This document shows positions 15,831-24,454 of a stretch of DNA of 64,000 bases, piece by piece. The DNA is taken from NCBI RefSeq assembly GCF_017353185.1, contig NZ_JAFMYV010000003.1, positions 124,001 through 188,000 of the forward strand. The letters are read 5' to 3'. Every line of letters begins with the position of its first letter. The first letter of the stretch is position 1. The position numbers and the translations under genes are program-made. The notes under the pieces were generated by a model, which searched no databases, was not told the DNA's origin, and saw nothing but the letters and a program-made list of their open reading frames with translations. Source of the stretch: Fibrella rubiginis (GTDB lineage: Bacteria; Bacteroidota; Bacteroidia; Cytophagales; Spirosomataceae).

Positions 15831-17839
15831 GAACGGCCTTCACCATCAGTTTATGGCTGCTCGCGCTGACTCCGGTTTTGGCAGCACGGCCCGCCTTACT
15901 CCCGGCTCCCCGGCAGGTAACGTGGACGGGGGAAGCCTTTTCCTTACGGAGGGCCGTTCGGGTATGGGCCCGTGATAATCAGGGGGTTGCCGTAACCGAC
16001 TCAGTCACGGCTTTTCTAAACCAGCATGGCGCACGAGCGGTGCGGAAGCAGCTCGATACACCAGACAGCGAGGCAATAGCAGAGCTTCGGCTCGAACCAA
16101 TCGGTGCGTTTAGTAACAAGCCGGAGGGGTACTCTCTGACTGTCTCCAACCGGCGAATCGTACTGACGGCGGCGACTGAACAAGGACTTTTCTGGGCTTA
16201 CCGAACCCTTCAGCAATTGGTGCTGACCGGGGAAGTTCACTCGCTGGCGGGTTGCCGCATCATGGATTATCCGGCCTTCCCTGTTCGGGGCCTGATGCAC
16301 GACACAGGCCGAAGTTTCATTCCGCTCGACACGCTCCGTCAGCATCTCGATGTGTTGTCGCGCTACAAACTCAATACGTTCCACTGGCACCTAACCGAAG
16401 ACCTTGCCTGGCGGTTGGCCAGTGACAGCCTGCCCCAGCTTACCGATGCCCGCACGATGGAACGTGACCCCGGTCGATTTTATACCAAGCAGCAGGTTCG
16501 GGAACTGTTGACCTTCTGCCGACAGCGACATATTCAGGTCATTCCCGAACTGGACATGCCGGGGCACAGCGCAGCATTCCGACGTGCGACTGGATTTGAT
16601 ATGCAGTCAGAGGAGGGCAAACAGGTGGTGAAGCGGCTACTTCGGGAAGTTTGCGCCCTGTTCGATGTCCCGTACATCCACATTGGCACCGATGAGGTTG
16701 GTTTTCGCGATTCCACGTTTGTGCCGACGATGGTGGCCGTCGTGCGCGAATGCGGCAAACAGGCCATTGGCTGGTATCCAGGCGGAGCGATGGACACGCT
16801 GGCCATACGCCAACTCTGGATGAGCGCGAAAAAGCCGCTGCCATCGATGCGGGTCATCGAGTCGCGTAACCTTTATCTAAATCACTTTGCTACCCAAGCC
16901 GATCTGATCAGTTTGTTTCAGCGCAACGTCTGCGACGTACCCGAAGCAACACCCAGGCACCTGGGCGCGATTGCCTGCATCTGGAACGACCGCCGACCGG
17001 CTGACGTGGCGCAGCTTGAACAACTCAACGGCCTGTATCCGGTACTGCTCACTCTGGCCGAACGTACCTGGCGCGGGGGCGGGCAACCCGAAACCGACGC
17101 GGGAGTCGTACTGACCAACCAGTCAGCTTTTGCCGAATTTGAAGCGCGTTTACTGATTCATAAACGGCAGCACTTTAGCGAACGCCATTTTCCTTATGTT
17201 CGGCAGAGCCGCCTTCATTGGCGCATTCTGGCTCCGTTTCCGAACGGCGGTAATCTGGCGGTTCAGTTTCCGCCCGAAGAAGGCAAGCTGGACTACCCGA
17301 CCATTCCGGCTACCGGCGCGACCGTCTACCTGCGGCATACGTGGGGGCCGTCGGTCGTGCGGGCGTACTTGCGTGATCCGCAACCGAACCACACGGCCTA
17401 TGCCTATACGTATGTGTATTCGCCCAAGCAACAGCACGTAGGGATGTGGGCTGATTTTCATAACTATGGCCGCTCCGAGAAGGATGCATCGCCCCCAGCC
17501 GGAGCCTGGGATTATAAAGGCAGTGCCCTCTGGCTGAACGACGTGCAGGTAACACCGCCCGACTGGCAGCAACCCGGTTTTCGACCCACCAGCCTGGAAC
17601 AACCCTACCGGAATGAATCCTACGAAGTCCGGCAGCCCATGCCCGTTCTGCTCCGAAAAGGCTGGAACAAAGTGCTGGTCAAGCTGCCCGTCGGCGCGTT
17701 CAGCACACCAGAATACCGATTGGTCAAGTGGTTGTTTACGTGTGTGTTCGTGCGTCGGCATGGGTGGCATTGGGAAACTGCCGATGACCTAATTTTCGCG
17801 CCGGATCGTAGAATAAAACCAGTCAAGCCGATCCGCTAA
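15827..17839 (+). CDS. GH20 beta-N-acetylhexosaminidase with extended C-terminus
   Basis: The 670-residue exported enzyme has an N-terminal GH20b-like domain (about 22-145) and the catalytic barrel starting at RGLMHDTGRS (154), with NTFHWHLTED (183), HIQVIPELDMPGH (235) and the catalytic pair Asp289-Glu290 in HIGTDE. After about residue 445 comes a beta-rich C-terminal part of about 220 residues (WGPSVVRAYLRDP, WLNDVQVTPPDW) that looks like a binding or sandwich domain. It removes terminal GlcNAc or GalNAc from glycans. It is translationally coupled to the esterase gene (ATGA), and the MFS gene follows 15 bases later. Confidence 0.88.
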   Translation: MRTAFTISLWLLALTPVLAARPALLPAPRQVTWTGEAFSLRRAVRVWARDNQGVAVTDSVTAFLNQHGARAVRKQLDTPDSEAIAELRLEPIGAFSNKPEGYSLTVSNRRIVLTAATEQGLFWAYRTLQQLVLTGEVHSLAGCRIMDYPAFPVRGLMHDTGRSFIPLDTLRQHLDVLSRYKLNTFHWHLTEDLAWRLASDSLPQLTDARTMERDPGRFYTKQQVRELLTFCRQRHIQVIPELDMPGHSAAFRRATGFDMQSEEGKQVVKRLLREVCALFDVPYIHIGTDEVGFRDSTFVPTMVAVVRECGKQAIGWYPGGAMDTLAIRQLWMSAKKPLPSMRVIESRNLYLNHFATQADLISLFQRNVCDVPEATPRHLGAIACIWNDRRPADVAQLEQLNGLYPVLLTLAERTWRGGGQPETDAGVVLTNQSAFAEFEARLLIHKRQHFSERHFPYVRQSRLHWRILAPFPNGGNLAVQFPPEEGKLDYPTIPATGATVYLRHTWGPSVVRAYLRDPQPNHTAYAYTYVYSPKQQHVGMWADFHNYGRSEKDASPPAGAWDYKGSALWLNDVQVTPPDWQQPGFRPTSLEQPYRNESYEVRQPMPVLLRKGWNKVLVKLPVGAFSTPEYRLVKWLFTCVFVRRHGWHWETADDLIFAPDRRIKPVKPIR

Positions 17840-17854
17840 CCCGACGTCTTATTT

Positions 17855-19180
17855 ATGCAAACCAACGCCGTTACCGAATCAACCACGAACCCCGTCAACA
17901 CCCGATCTGCTTGGGTGATTGTGGGCTTGCTATGGGTTGTGGCTTTGCTGAACTACCTGGACCGGCAAATGCTGGCGACTATGAGGCCCGCCATGCAAGG
18001 CGATATTCAGGAGTTGGAATCAGCTACTAATTTCGGCTATCTGATGGCCATTTTTCTCTGGATTTATGGCTTCACGAGTCCCCTGTCAGGTCTGATTGCA
18101 GATCGGTATTCCCGCAAATGGATTATTGTCGGTAGTCTGGCCATCTGGTCGGGTGTTACGCTGGCGATGGGCTACGCGACTACGTTTGGTCAACTGTGCT
18201 GGCTTCGGGGCATCATGGGCATTAGCGAAGCTCTCTACATTCCGGCAGGCCTGTCACTTATCGCCGATGTACATTCATCCAAAACCCGGTCGCTGGCAGT
18301 AGGCCTGCATATGACCGGCCTCTATATGGGTCAGGCCCTGGGCGGGTTCGGAGCCACTATTGCCAAATCTTATTCGTGGACATCGGCCTTTCAGGGATTC
18401 GGGCTGGTTGGGCTGGTCTACGCCCTAATCCTGGCCGTTTTTCTAAGAACGGGCCACGAACGTCCTGTAACGTCTTCATCAACACCGGATAAAGCCAGTC
18501 AGCCAAACCAGACGACGGTGCTGGCGGGCCTTCGTGTATTGCTGACAAACGTATCGTTTTGGGTAATCCTGCTCTACTATGCCATCCCGAGTTTACCGGG
18601 TTGGGCTACCAAGAATTGGCTACCGACGTTGGTGTCTACGAACCTGGGCATCGACATGGCGCAGGCGGGACCGTTGGCGACCATCGCCATTGCATTCGCC
18701 TCCTTTATAGGCGTGTTAGTCGGCGGCATTTTGTCGGACCGGTGGGTGCAGCACAACGTTCGGGGACGAATCTACACCAGTGCCATCGGCTTGTCTCTGA
18801 CGATTCCAGCACTGGTGCTGATGGGCTTTGGTCATTCGTTGGTTCCATTGGTCGGAGCCGCTCTTTGTTTCGGCGTTGGCTACGGCATGTTCGACGCGAA
18901 CAACATGCCGATTCTGTGCCAGTTTGTGGCACCCCAAAGCCGGGCTACCGCCTACGGGATCATGAACATGACAGGTGTATTCGCCGGTGCCTTTGTCACA
19001 AACTGGCTGGGCAAATCGCAGGATGCCGGGCATCTGGGACAGGATTTCGCGCTGCTGGCGGGCATTGTCGTGCTGGTACTCATTGTTCAACTGACCCTGC
19101 TCAAACCGACCGCCATCGACTTCACCGTGACTCACTCGGAGCGGACCACCGACCAGCCCATTCGCCCCAACGCCTCTTAG
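17855..19180 (+). CDS. nanT: MFS transporter, probable sialic-acid or sugar-acid permease
   Basis: The 441-residue inner-membrane protein has 12 predicted helices. The first helix is followed by ALLNYLDRQML, typical of the anion:cation symporter group of MFS (NanT, ExuT and relatives), and the loop 2-3 motif reads GLIADRYSRKW. There is a cytoplasmic loop around residues 205-225. Its position after esterase and hexosaminidase and before the deaminase makes it the likely inner-membrane step for Neu5Ac. A HexNAc permease is also possible, so the symbol is by context. Confidence 0.75.
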   Translation: MQTNAVTESTTNPVNTRSAWVIVGLLWVVALLNYLDRQMLATMRPAMQGDIQELESATNFGYLMAIFLWIYGFTSPLSGLIADRYSRKWIIVGSLAIWSGVTLAMGYATTFGQLCWLRGIMGISEALYIPAGLSLIADVHSSKTRSLAVGLHMTGLYMGQALGGFGATIAKSYSWTSAFQGFGLVGLVYALILAVFLRTGHERPVTSSSTPDKASQPNQTTVLAGLRVLLTNVSFWVILLYYAIPSLPGWATKNWLPTLVSTNLGIDMAQAGPLATIAIAFASFIGVLVGGILSDRWVQHNVRGRIYTSAIGLSLTIPALVLMGFGHSLVPLVGAALCFGVGYGMFDANNMPILCQFVAPQSRATAYGIMNMTGVFAGAFVTNWLGKSQDAGHLGQDFALLAGIVVLVLIVQLTLLKPTAIDFTVTHSERTTDQPIRPNAS

Positions 19181-19219
19181 TTAAACTCACACTGGCATAC
19201 GCCTCCTCATTTCAGTATC

Positions 19220-21160
19220 ATGTTCAACTCGTTATTACTTGCTCAACTTGACATCGCTCCGTCTTTCACCTCGTTTGAACGCGTACCTGTGCAAATTTTC
19301 TCCGATGCCAACCAGGCATCGGCGGCAGTAGCCCGCGAACTAGCGGAGTTGATTCGCCTGAAGCAAGCCACCGGCGATCTGGCGGTGCTGGGTTTGGCCA
19401 CTGGCTCCACCCCTAAAAAAGTATACGCTGAATTGGTCAGGATGCATCGGCAGAACGGGCTTAGCTTCAGCAACGTCGTTACATTTAACCTCGACGAATA
19501 CTACTGGATTGAACCGGACGCTCGGCAGAGCTACCACCGCTTTATGCACGAGCATCTGTTCAGCCAGGTGGATATCAAACCCGAAAACGTCCATATACCG
19601 GATGGAACGCTGGCTATTGAAAACGTCAGGGCCTATTGCCACGCCTACGAATCGGCGATTGCACAGCAAGGCGGACTCGATTTTCAGCTACTGGGTATCG
19701 GTCGTAACGGCCACATCGGGTTCAACGAGCCAGGATCTCCCTTGCAATCGAGAACGCGCCTGATTACCCTCGACGGTCTGACCCGCGCCGACGCGTCAGC
19801 CGATTTCAACGGGCTGGTACACGTACCCCGGCGGGCCATAACGATGGGCGTACAAACCATCCTAGAAGCCCGACGCGTGGTGCTGTTGGCCTGGGGCGAA
19901 CATAAAGCCGCTATTGTACAACGAGCCGTAGAAGGATTGGTCACCGAATCGCTGCCCGCTTCGTATCTTCAGAATCATCCCAATGCCACATTTGTCGTCG
20001 ATGAAGCCTGCGCGTCTGAACTGACCATCCGCAAAGCCCCCTGGCTCGTAGACAGCATTCAATGGACACCGAAGTTGATCCAGAAGGCGGTGACGCATTT
20101 AGCTCTACAAGTGGGAAAGCCCATTCTGCAACTCACCAATAGTGACTATAACGAACACGGCTTGAGCGAGTTGCTGGCTCAGTATGGTAAAGCCTACGAC
20201 ATTAATATCTCGGTGTTCAACGCCCTACAGCATACCATCACGGGCTGGCCGGGTGGGAAGCCGAACGCCGACGACACCAACCGACCGGAGCGGGCTACTC
20301 CGGCTCAGAAGCGTGTCCTGATCTTTAGCCCGCACCCCGACGACGATATTATTTCGATGGGCGGTACGTTCCAGCGACTCGTTGATCAGGGCCACGAGGT
20401 ACACGTGGCCTACCAAACCTCCGGTAACATTGCCGTGGCCGACGACGAAGCCCTGCGCTTTATGGAGTTTGCCGCTGATTTTACTGACGCGTTTGGCACG
20501 AACCGAACGGAGGTTAGTCGGCTGGTCGAACAAGCGAATCGCTTTTTAACCGAGCGAAAACCAACGGAAATTGACACCCCCGAAATCCGACGGGTAAAGG
20601 GATTGATTCGCCGGGGTGAAGCCCGAAACACCTGTCGGTACGTAGGCGTACCCGCCGACCGGGCGCACTTCCTGGAAATGCCGTTCTATGAGACCGGTCG
20701 GGTCGAGAAGAACCCCATCGGAGACGGCGATATCCAGATTATAGCCGATCTAATTCAAACCATCAGGCCACACCAAATTTATGCCGCCGGTGATCTGGCC
20801 GACCCGCACGGAACGCACAAAGTATGTTTAGACGGTGTATTGGCCGCTATAGATCGCCTTCGCGATGAGCCGTTCATGGCAGACTGCTGGGTTTGGCTGT
20901 ACCGGGGCGCGTGGGCGGAGTGGGACATCTACGAAATTGATATGGCGGTGCCCATGTCGCCGGATCAGGTTCTTCAGAAACGGCAGGGCATCTTCAAACA
21001 CCAGTCGCAAAAGGACGGGGTTGTTTTTCAAGGTGACGATGCCCGTGAATTCTGGCAACGAGCCGAAGATCGTAATCACCACACCGCGAAGCGGTACAGT
21101 CAGTTGGGCATGGCTCAATATGCCGCCATTGAGGCCTTCGTACGCTATCAACCACAGTGA
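19220..21160 (+). CDS. nagB: Glucosamine-6-phosphate deaminase fused to a PIG-L/LmbE-like domain
   Basis: The 646-residue protein has two parts. Residues about 20-275 are NagB-like, with LGLATGSTPKKVY for phosphate binding, FNLDEYY with the active-site Asp, and GIGRNGHIGFNEPGS. Residues about 370-646 carry the metal-binding start FSPHPDDD of the PIG-L/LmbE deacetylase family and a later DPHGTHK. NagB turns GlcN6P into Fru6P plus ammonia, the last step of GlcNAc use. The C-terminal domain could act as a GlcNAc deacetylase or be regulatory. This two-domain layout is known from other Bacteroidota. It follows the MFS gene by 39 bases. Confidence 0.85.
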   Translation: MFNSLLLAQLDIAPSFTSFERVPVQIFSDANQASAAVARELAELIRLKQATGDLAVLGLATGSTPKKVYAELVRMHRQNGLSFSNVVTFNLDEYYWIEPDARQSYHRFMHEHLFSQVDIKPENVHIPDGTLAIENVRAYCHAYESAIAQQGGLDFQLLGIGRNGHIGFNEPGSPLQSRTRLITLDGLTRADASADFNGLVHVPRRAITMGVQTILEARRVVLLAWGEHKAAIVQRAVEGLVTESLPASYLQNHPNATFVVDEACASELTIRKAPWLVDSIQWTPKLIQKAVTHLALQVGKPILQLTNSDYNEHGLSELLAQYGKAYDINISVFNALQHTITGWPGGKPNADDTNRPERATPAQKRVLIFSPHPDDDIISMGGTFQRLVDQGHEVHVAYQTSGNIAVADDEALRFMEFAADFTDAFGTNRTEVSRLVEQANRFLTERKPTEIDTPEIRRVKGLIRRGEARNTCRYVGVPADRAHFLEMPFYETGRVEKNPIGDGDIQIIADLIQTIRPHQIYAAGDLADPHGTHKVCLDGVLAAIDRLRDEPFMADCWVWLYRGAWAEWDIYEIDMAVPMSPDQVLQKRQGIFKHQSQKDGVVFQGDDAREFWQRAEDRNHHTAKRYSQLGMAQYAAIEAFVRYQPQ

Positions 21161-21236
21161 ATGGTCGCTCAGTAACAGCTTATCGAGTACCGATAGCTAA
21201 CTCATTCTTTACCAAGCTCCAACAAAACCAACGCGT

Positions 21237-22922
21237 ATGATTTACCAACGAATAAATTTCTCCAGGGTCTTTTTAGTCATCTGCTGCCTATTGGCATCGA
21301 CTGGCCTTTTTGCCCAAACGGCCCGCTATGCCATTATGCCCCGGCCCGCAAAATTGGAGGAGCGAACCGGTACGTTCACGTTGCCAAAAAAGGCAAGTAT
21401 TACCATTGAAAAGGGGGATGCCGGGCTGCGATTAGTAGCGGGGCAATTAGCCGACCAATTGGCCAAGGCCACCGGGCAGCGTCCGACGGTAACGGTGAGT
21501 TCGACCCCCAAGCGACAGGGCATTCACTTCGCGATGGACAGGAATGGTAGTCTAGCTAAAGAGGGGTATACCCTCGCGGTTAGCCCGGACCGCATTCTGG
21601 TTACGGCCAGTCAGCCGGAAGGGTTCTTCTACGGGATGCAGTCACTGCTGCAACTGATGCCGGTCGAGGTATTTAGTCCAAAACCAATCACCAGTGTACG
21701 TTGGACCGTGCCGTGCTGCCAGATCGACGACCAACCCCGCTACAGCTACCGGGGGTTACACTTAGATGTGAGCCGCCATTTCTTCCCCATCGAGTTTATT
21801 AAAAAGTACATTGATCTGATAGCCCTCCACAAACAGAATGTGTTTCACTGGCACCTGACCGACGATCAGGGTTGGCGGATCGAGATTAAAAAGCATCCCA
21901 AACTGACAGAGTTGGGTTCCGTACGTAAACAGACAATGATTGGCCGCTACGGCGACAACAAATACGACAAAACGCCTTACGGTGGCTTCTATACGCAGGA
22001 GCAGATCCGAGACGTGGTTCGGTACGCGCAGGAACGCTTCGTGACGGTCATCCCCGAAATTGAAATGCCGGGCCACGCAATGGCCTTGCTGGCAGCGTAC
22101 CCGGAGCTGGGCAGCAACCCCGACAAGATCGTACCGGTCGGTACGAAATGGGGGGTCTTCGAGGACGTGATGTTTCCCCGTAAAGAGACCTTCCGCGTCC
22201 TGGAGGACGTACTAACCGAGGTGATGACCCTGTTTCCGAGCCAATACATCCACATCGGTGGGGACGAATGCCCCAAGACGCAGTGGCGTGAGAGCCGGTT
22301 TTGCCAGGAACTGATGCGCAAGGAAGGGCTGAAAGACGAGCATGAGCTGCAAAGCTATTTTATCCGGCACATGGACAAGTTTATCACCTCGAAAGGTCGC
22401 AGGATGATCGGCTGGGACGAGATTCTGGAAGGGGGACTCTCGCCTAACGCAACGGTGATGAGTTGGCGCGGTACCGAAGGGGGTGTTGCCGCCGCCCGGC
22501 AGGGACACGACGCTATCATGACACCGGGTGGTTTTTGCTACCTCGACCACTACCAGGCCGATCCTAAAACGCAGCCCATCGCTATCGGTGGCTTTACGAC
22601 GCTGGAAAAATCGTATGGTTACGAGCCTACTTCCGACTCGCTAAAAGCGGAGCAAGCTAAGCACATTCTAGGTGTACAGGGGAACCTCTGGAGTGAATAC
22701 ATCATCTCGCCTGAATATGCCGAATACATGGTCTGGCCGCGGGCCATTGCCTTAGCTGAAGTAGGTTGGACATCTAAGAACCGTAAAGATGTTGAGGATT
22801 TTAAGAAACGGCTCGACGTACATAAGAAGCGGCTTGACTATATGAACGTCAACTACTTCGGTGCACCCATCAATGGCAAGTTTACGTACCAGATGCCCAC
22901 AGCAACGGCTGACAAAAAGTAG
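21237..22922 (+). CDS. GH20 beta-N-acetylhexosaminidase, single-domain type
   Basis: The 561-residue exported enzyme has a signal peptide ending near FAQ27, an N-terminal GH20b domain (about 30-165) and a catalytic domain from YRGLHLDVSRHF (171), with FHWHLTDDQGW (203), VIPEIEMPGH (271) and the catalytic Asp343-Glu344 in HIGGDE. Compared with the GH20 at 24.5 kb it lacks extra C-terminal domains. It should release terminal beta-GlcNAc or GalNAc after sialic acid and galactose are removed. It follows the deaminase gene by 76 bases and is probably in the same transcript or a suboperon. Confidence 0.92.
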   Translation: MIYQRINFSRVFLVICCLLASTGLFAQTARYAIMPRPAKLEERTGTFTLPKKASITIEKGDAGLRLVAGQLADQLAKATGQRPTVTVSSTPKRQGIHFAMDRNGSLAKEGYTLAVSPDRILVTASQPEGFFYGMQSLLQLMPVEVFSPKPITSVRWTVPCCQIDDQPRYSYRGLHLDVSRHFFPIEFIKKYIDLIALHKQNVFHWHLTDDQGWRIEIKKHPKLTELGSVRKQTMIGRYGDNKYDKTPYGGFYTQEQIRDVVRYAQERFVTVIPEIEMPGHAMALLAAYPELGSNPDKIVPVGTKWGVFEDVMFPRKETFRVLEDVLTEVMTLFPSQYIHIGGDECPKTQWRESRFCQELMRKEGLKDEHELQSYFIRHMDKFITSKGRRMIGWDEILEGGLSPNATVMSWRGTEGGVAAARQGHDAIMTPGGFCYLDHYQADPKTQPIAIGGFTTLEKSYGYEPTSDSLKAEQAKHILGVQGNLWSEYIISPEYAEYMVWPRAIALAEVGWTSKNRKDVEDFKKRLDVHKKRLDYMNVNYFGAPINGKFTYQMPTATADKK

Positions 22923-23041
22923 AGGAATACTCTGGTACGTAACCTACCTGGAATCGGTAAGCGTGACCTCGACCATTCTGGCCGAGCGTGCTTACCGATT
23001 TTAAGGCCTACCCTAAATGGCGTTTCAATCGTTTATATGAA

Positions 23042-24157
23042 ATGATTGTTACCCCTAACTCAACGAACCAAATGGCTACGACTGATTTATCCGAGAGCAG
23101 ATATAGCAACGCGGTGCGACTGATACTCATCGCTGCCCTCGTCTTGATGGGCCTTTGGTTTACCTACGAGGTTATCAACATTGTTTTCTTCTTCTTTTTC
23201 GCCGTTGTACTCACGCTGATTCTAAATGCCCCTACGATGTGGCTGGTTTCTAAGAAAGTACCGCGCACAGTAGCCGCGTTGCTGGTTTTCGCGGCGTTGC
23301 TCATCTTCCTGGTGTTGATTGGGTGGCTGGTGATTCCCAGAATGCTTGAACAGCTAACCCAACTGGTTACCAATGTGCCGCTCTACTATCAGAATCTGAA
23401 AACGGAGCTTTCCGGCTTGCTGGCAGACTATCCTTCGCTACAAAAGAAGCTGTTGACAGGCAAGAGCCTGCAAAATGAACTGCCCTCTGTGGTGAACATT
23501 GTTACCCGGTTAGGCAATTTTTCTCTGTCCATCGTCAGCGGCCTTTTCTTCCTGATTATGTTCTTCAGCGTAGTCGTTTACATGCTGATCAGCCCCGCCC
23601 CGCTGATTGAGACGTACCTGTTATTCTTCTCGCCGAAGAACCGCCCCAAAGCCGGACGTGCGCTGGCACGAGCGTCAAAAATGGTTGTCGGCTGGATGTG
23701 GTCGAATGTCGTTGTGGGCTCCATAGAAGCCGTTGCCACCTTTGCTTTCTTATCTTACATGGGTATACCGGGTGTGTGGGTGTGGGCCGGTTTGGCCCTC
23801 TTTGCCGAAATGGTACCCAAGCTGGGGCTGTACATCATGGCCATCCCACCCACGTTGGTCGCCTTGTCCATAGACCCCGTAACGGCGTTGTGGGTGTTGG
23901 TCTTCTTTCTCGCACTGAATGAACTTGCCGGTGATTTTATCACGCCCCACGTCCGTGCTTCTACCATGAATTTGCATCCGGTCTCTTCCTTGCTAGTCAT
24001 GCTGGCTATGGTCAGTGCCTTTGGACTAGTCGGTGCATTGATTGCCACTCCGCTTACCGCGTTCATCAAGGCTTACTACGAAGAGTTCTATCTAGCGTCC
24101 ACGTCATCAGAAAACGTTGCTGAGCAGGTAGACGTCGTGCTGAAGCGAGACGTGTGA
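23042..24157 (+). CDS. AI-2E family (PerM/YhhT-like) membrane transporter
   Basis: From ATG 23042 the product has 371 residues. Starts at GTG 22988 or ATG 23072 are also possible, and the first membrane helix begins soon after. It has about eight hydrophobic segments, a long amphipathic stretch (about 115-160) and the conserved region YMGIPGVWVWAGLALFAEMVPKLG near residue 255. The family exports small molecules or drives Na+/H+ exchange, and substrates vary widely. It sits between two GH20 genes of the amino-sugar locus but has no obvious role in it. Confidence 0.75.
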   Translation: MIVTPNSTNQMATTDLSESRYSNAVRLILIAALVLMGLWFTYEVINIVFFFFFAVVLTLILNAPTMWLVSKKVPRTVAALLVFAALLIFLVLIGWLVIPRMLEQLTQLVTNVPLYYQNLKTELSGLLADYPSLQKKLLTGKSLQNELPSVVNIVTRLGNFSLSIVSGLFFLIMFFSVVVYMLISPAPLIETYLLFFSPKNRPKAGRALARASKMVVGWMWSNVVVGSIEAVATFAFLSYMGIPGVWVWAGLALFAEMVPKLGLYIMAIPPTLVALSIDPVTALWVLVFFLALNELAGDFITPHVRASTMNLHPVSSLLVMLAMVSAFGLVGALIATPLTAFIKAYYEEFYLASTSSENVAEQVDVVLKRDV

Positions 24158-24454
24158 GAACGTCCGTCTGGCGGATTACACAGTTTCTTTCTTCGTCGAT
24201 TAAACAAACCTTCACCCCGAACATCGGAATGGGTAACGCTGACAGCATGTTACGGGTGGCACCACGGTAGGTCATAAGCGGGGGCTGCGGTTCGCCCCGG
24301 TACCGCTGAACTTACTGTGAAAAGCGCGGGGTTGAAGGCATCGGTTGACCTGAAAATCCAGCTACGAAGGTCATAAACTGCAACACGGCTCAACCAATGG
24401 CGGTGCTAGCCGAAGCCTTTTTTAAACGACATCTGGTTTCTCCACTCACCCACA
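24158..24454. other. Intergenic region without a gene
   Basis: About 300 bases separate the permease and the next GH20 gene. I see no frame with codon use like the neighbours, no tRNA cloverleaf and no repeat. A GC-rich patch with GGTTCGCCCC around 24288 recalls a tRNA T-arm, but nothing folds around it. The promoter of the GH20 gene, if separate, lies here, though no clear TAnnTTTG was found. Confidence 0.4.

Noticed and set aside
24270-24320. GGTTCGCCCC patch that recalls a tRNA T-arm
   Set aside because: No acceptor, D-arm or anticodon arm can be folded around it, and no CCA end is present.
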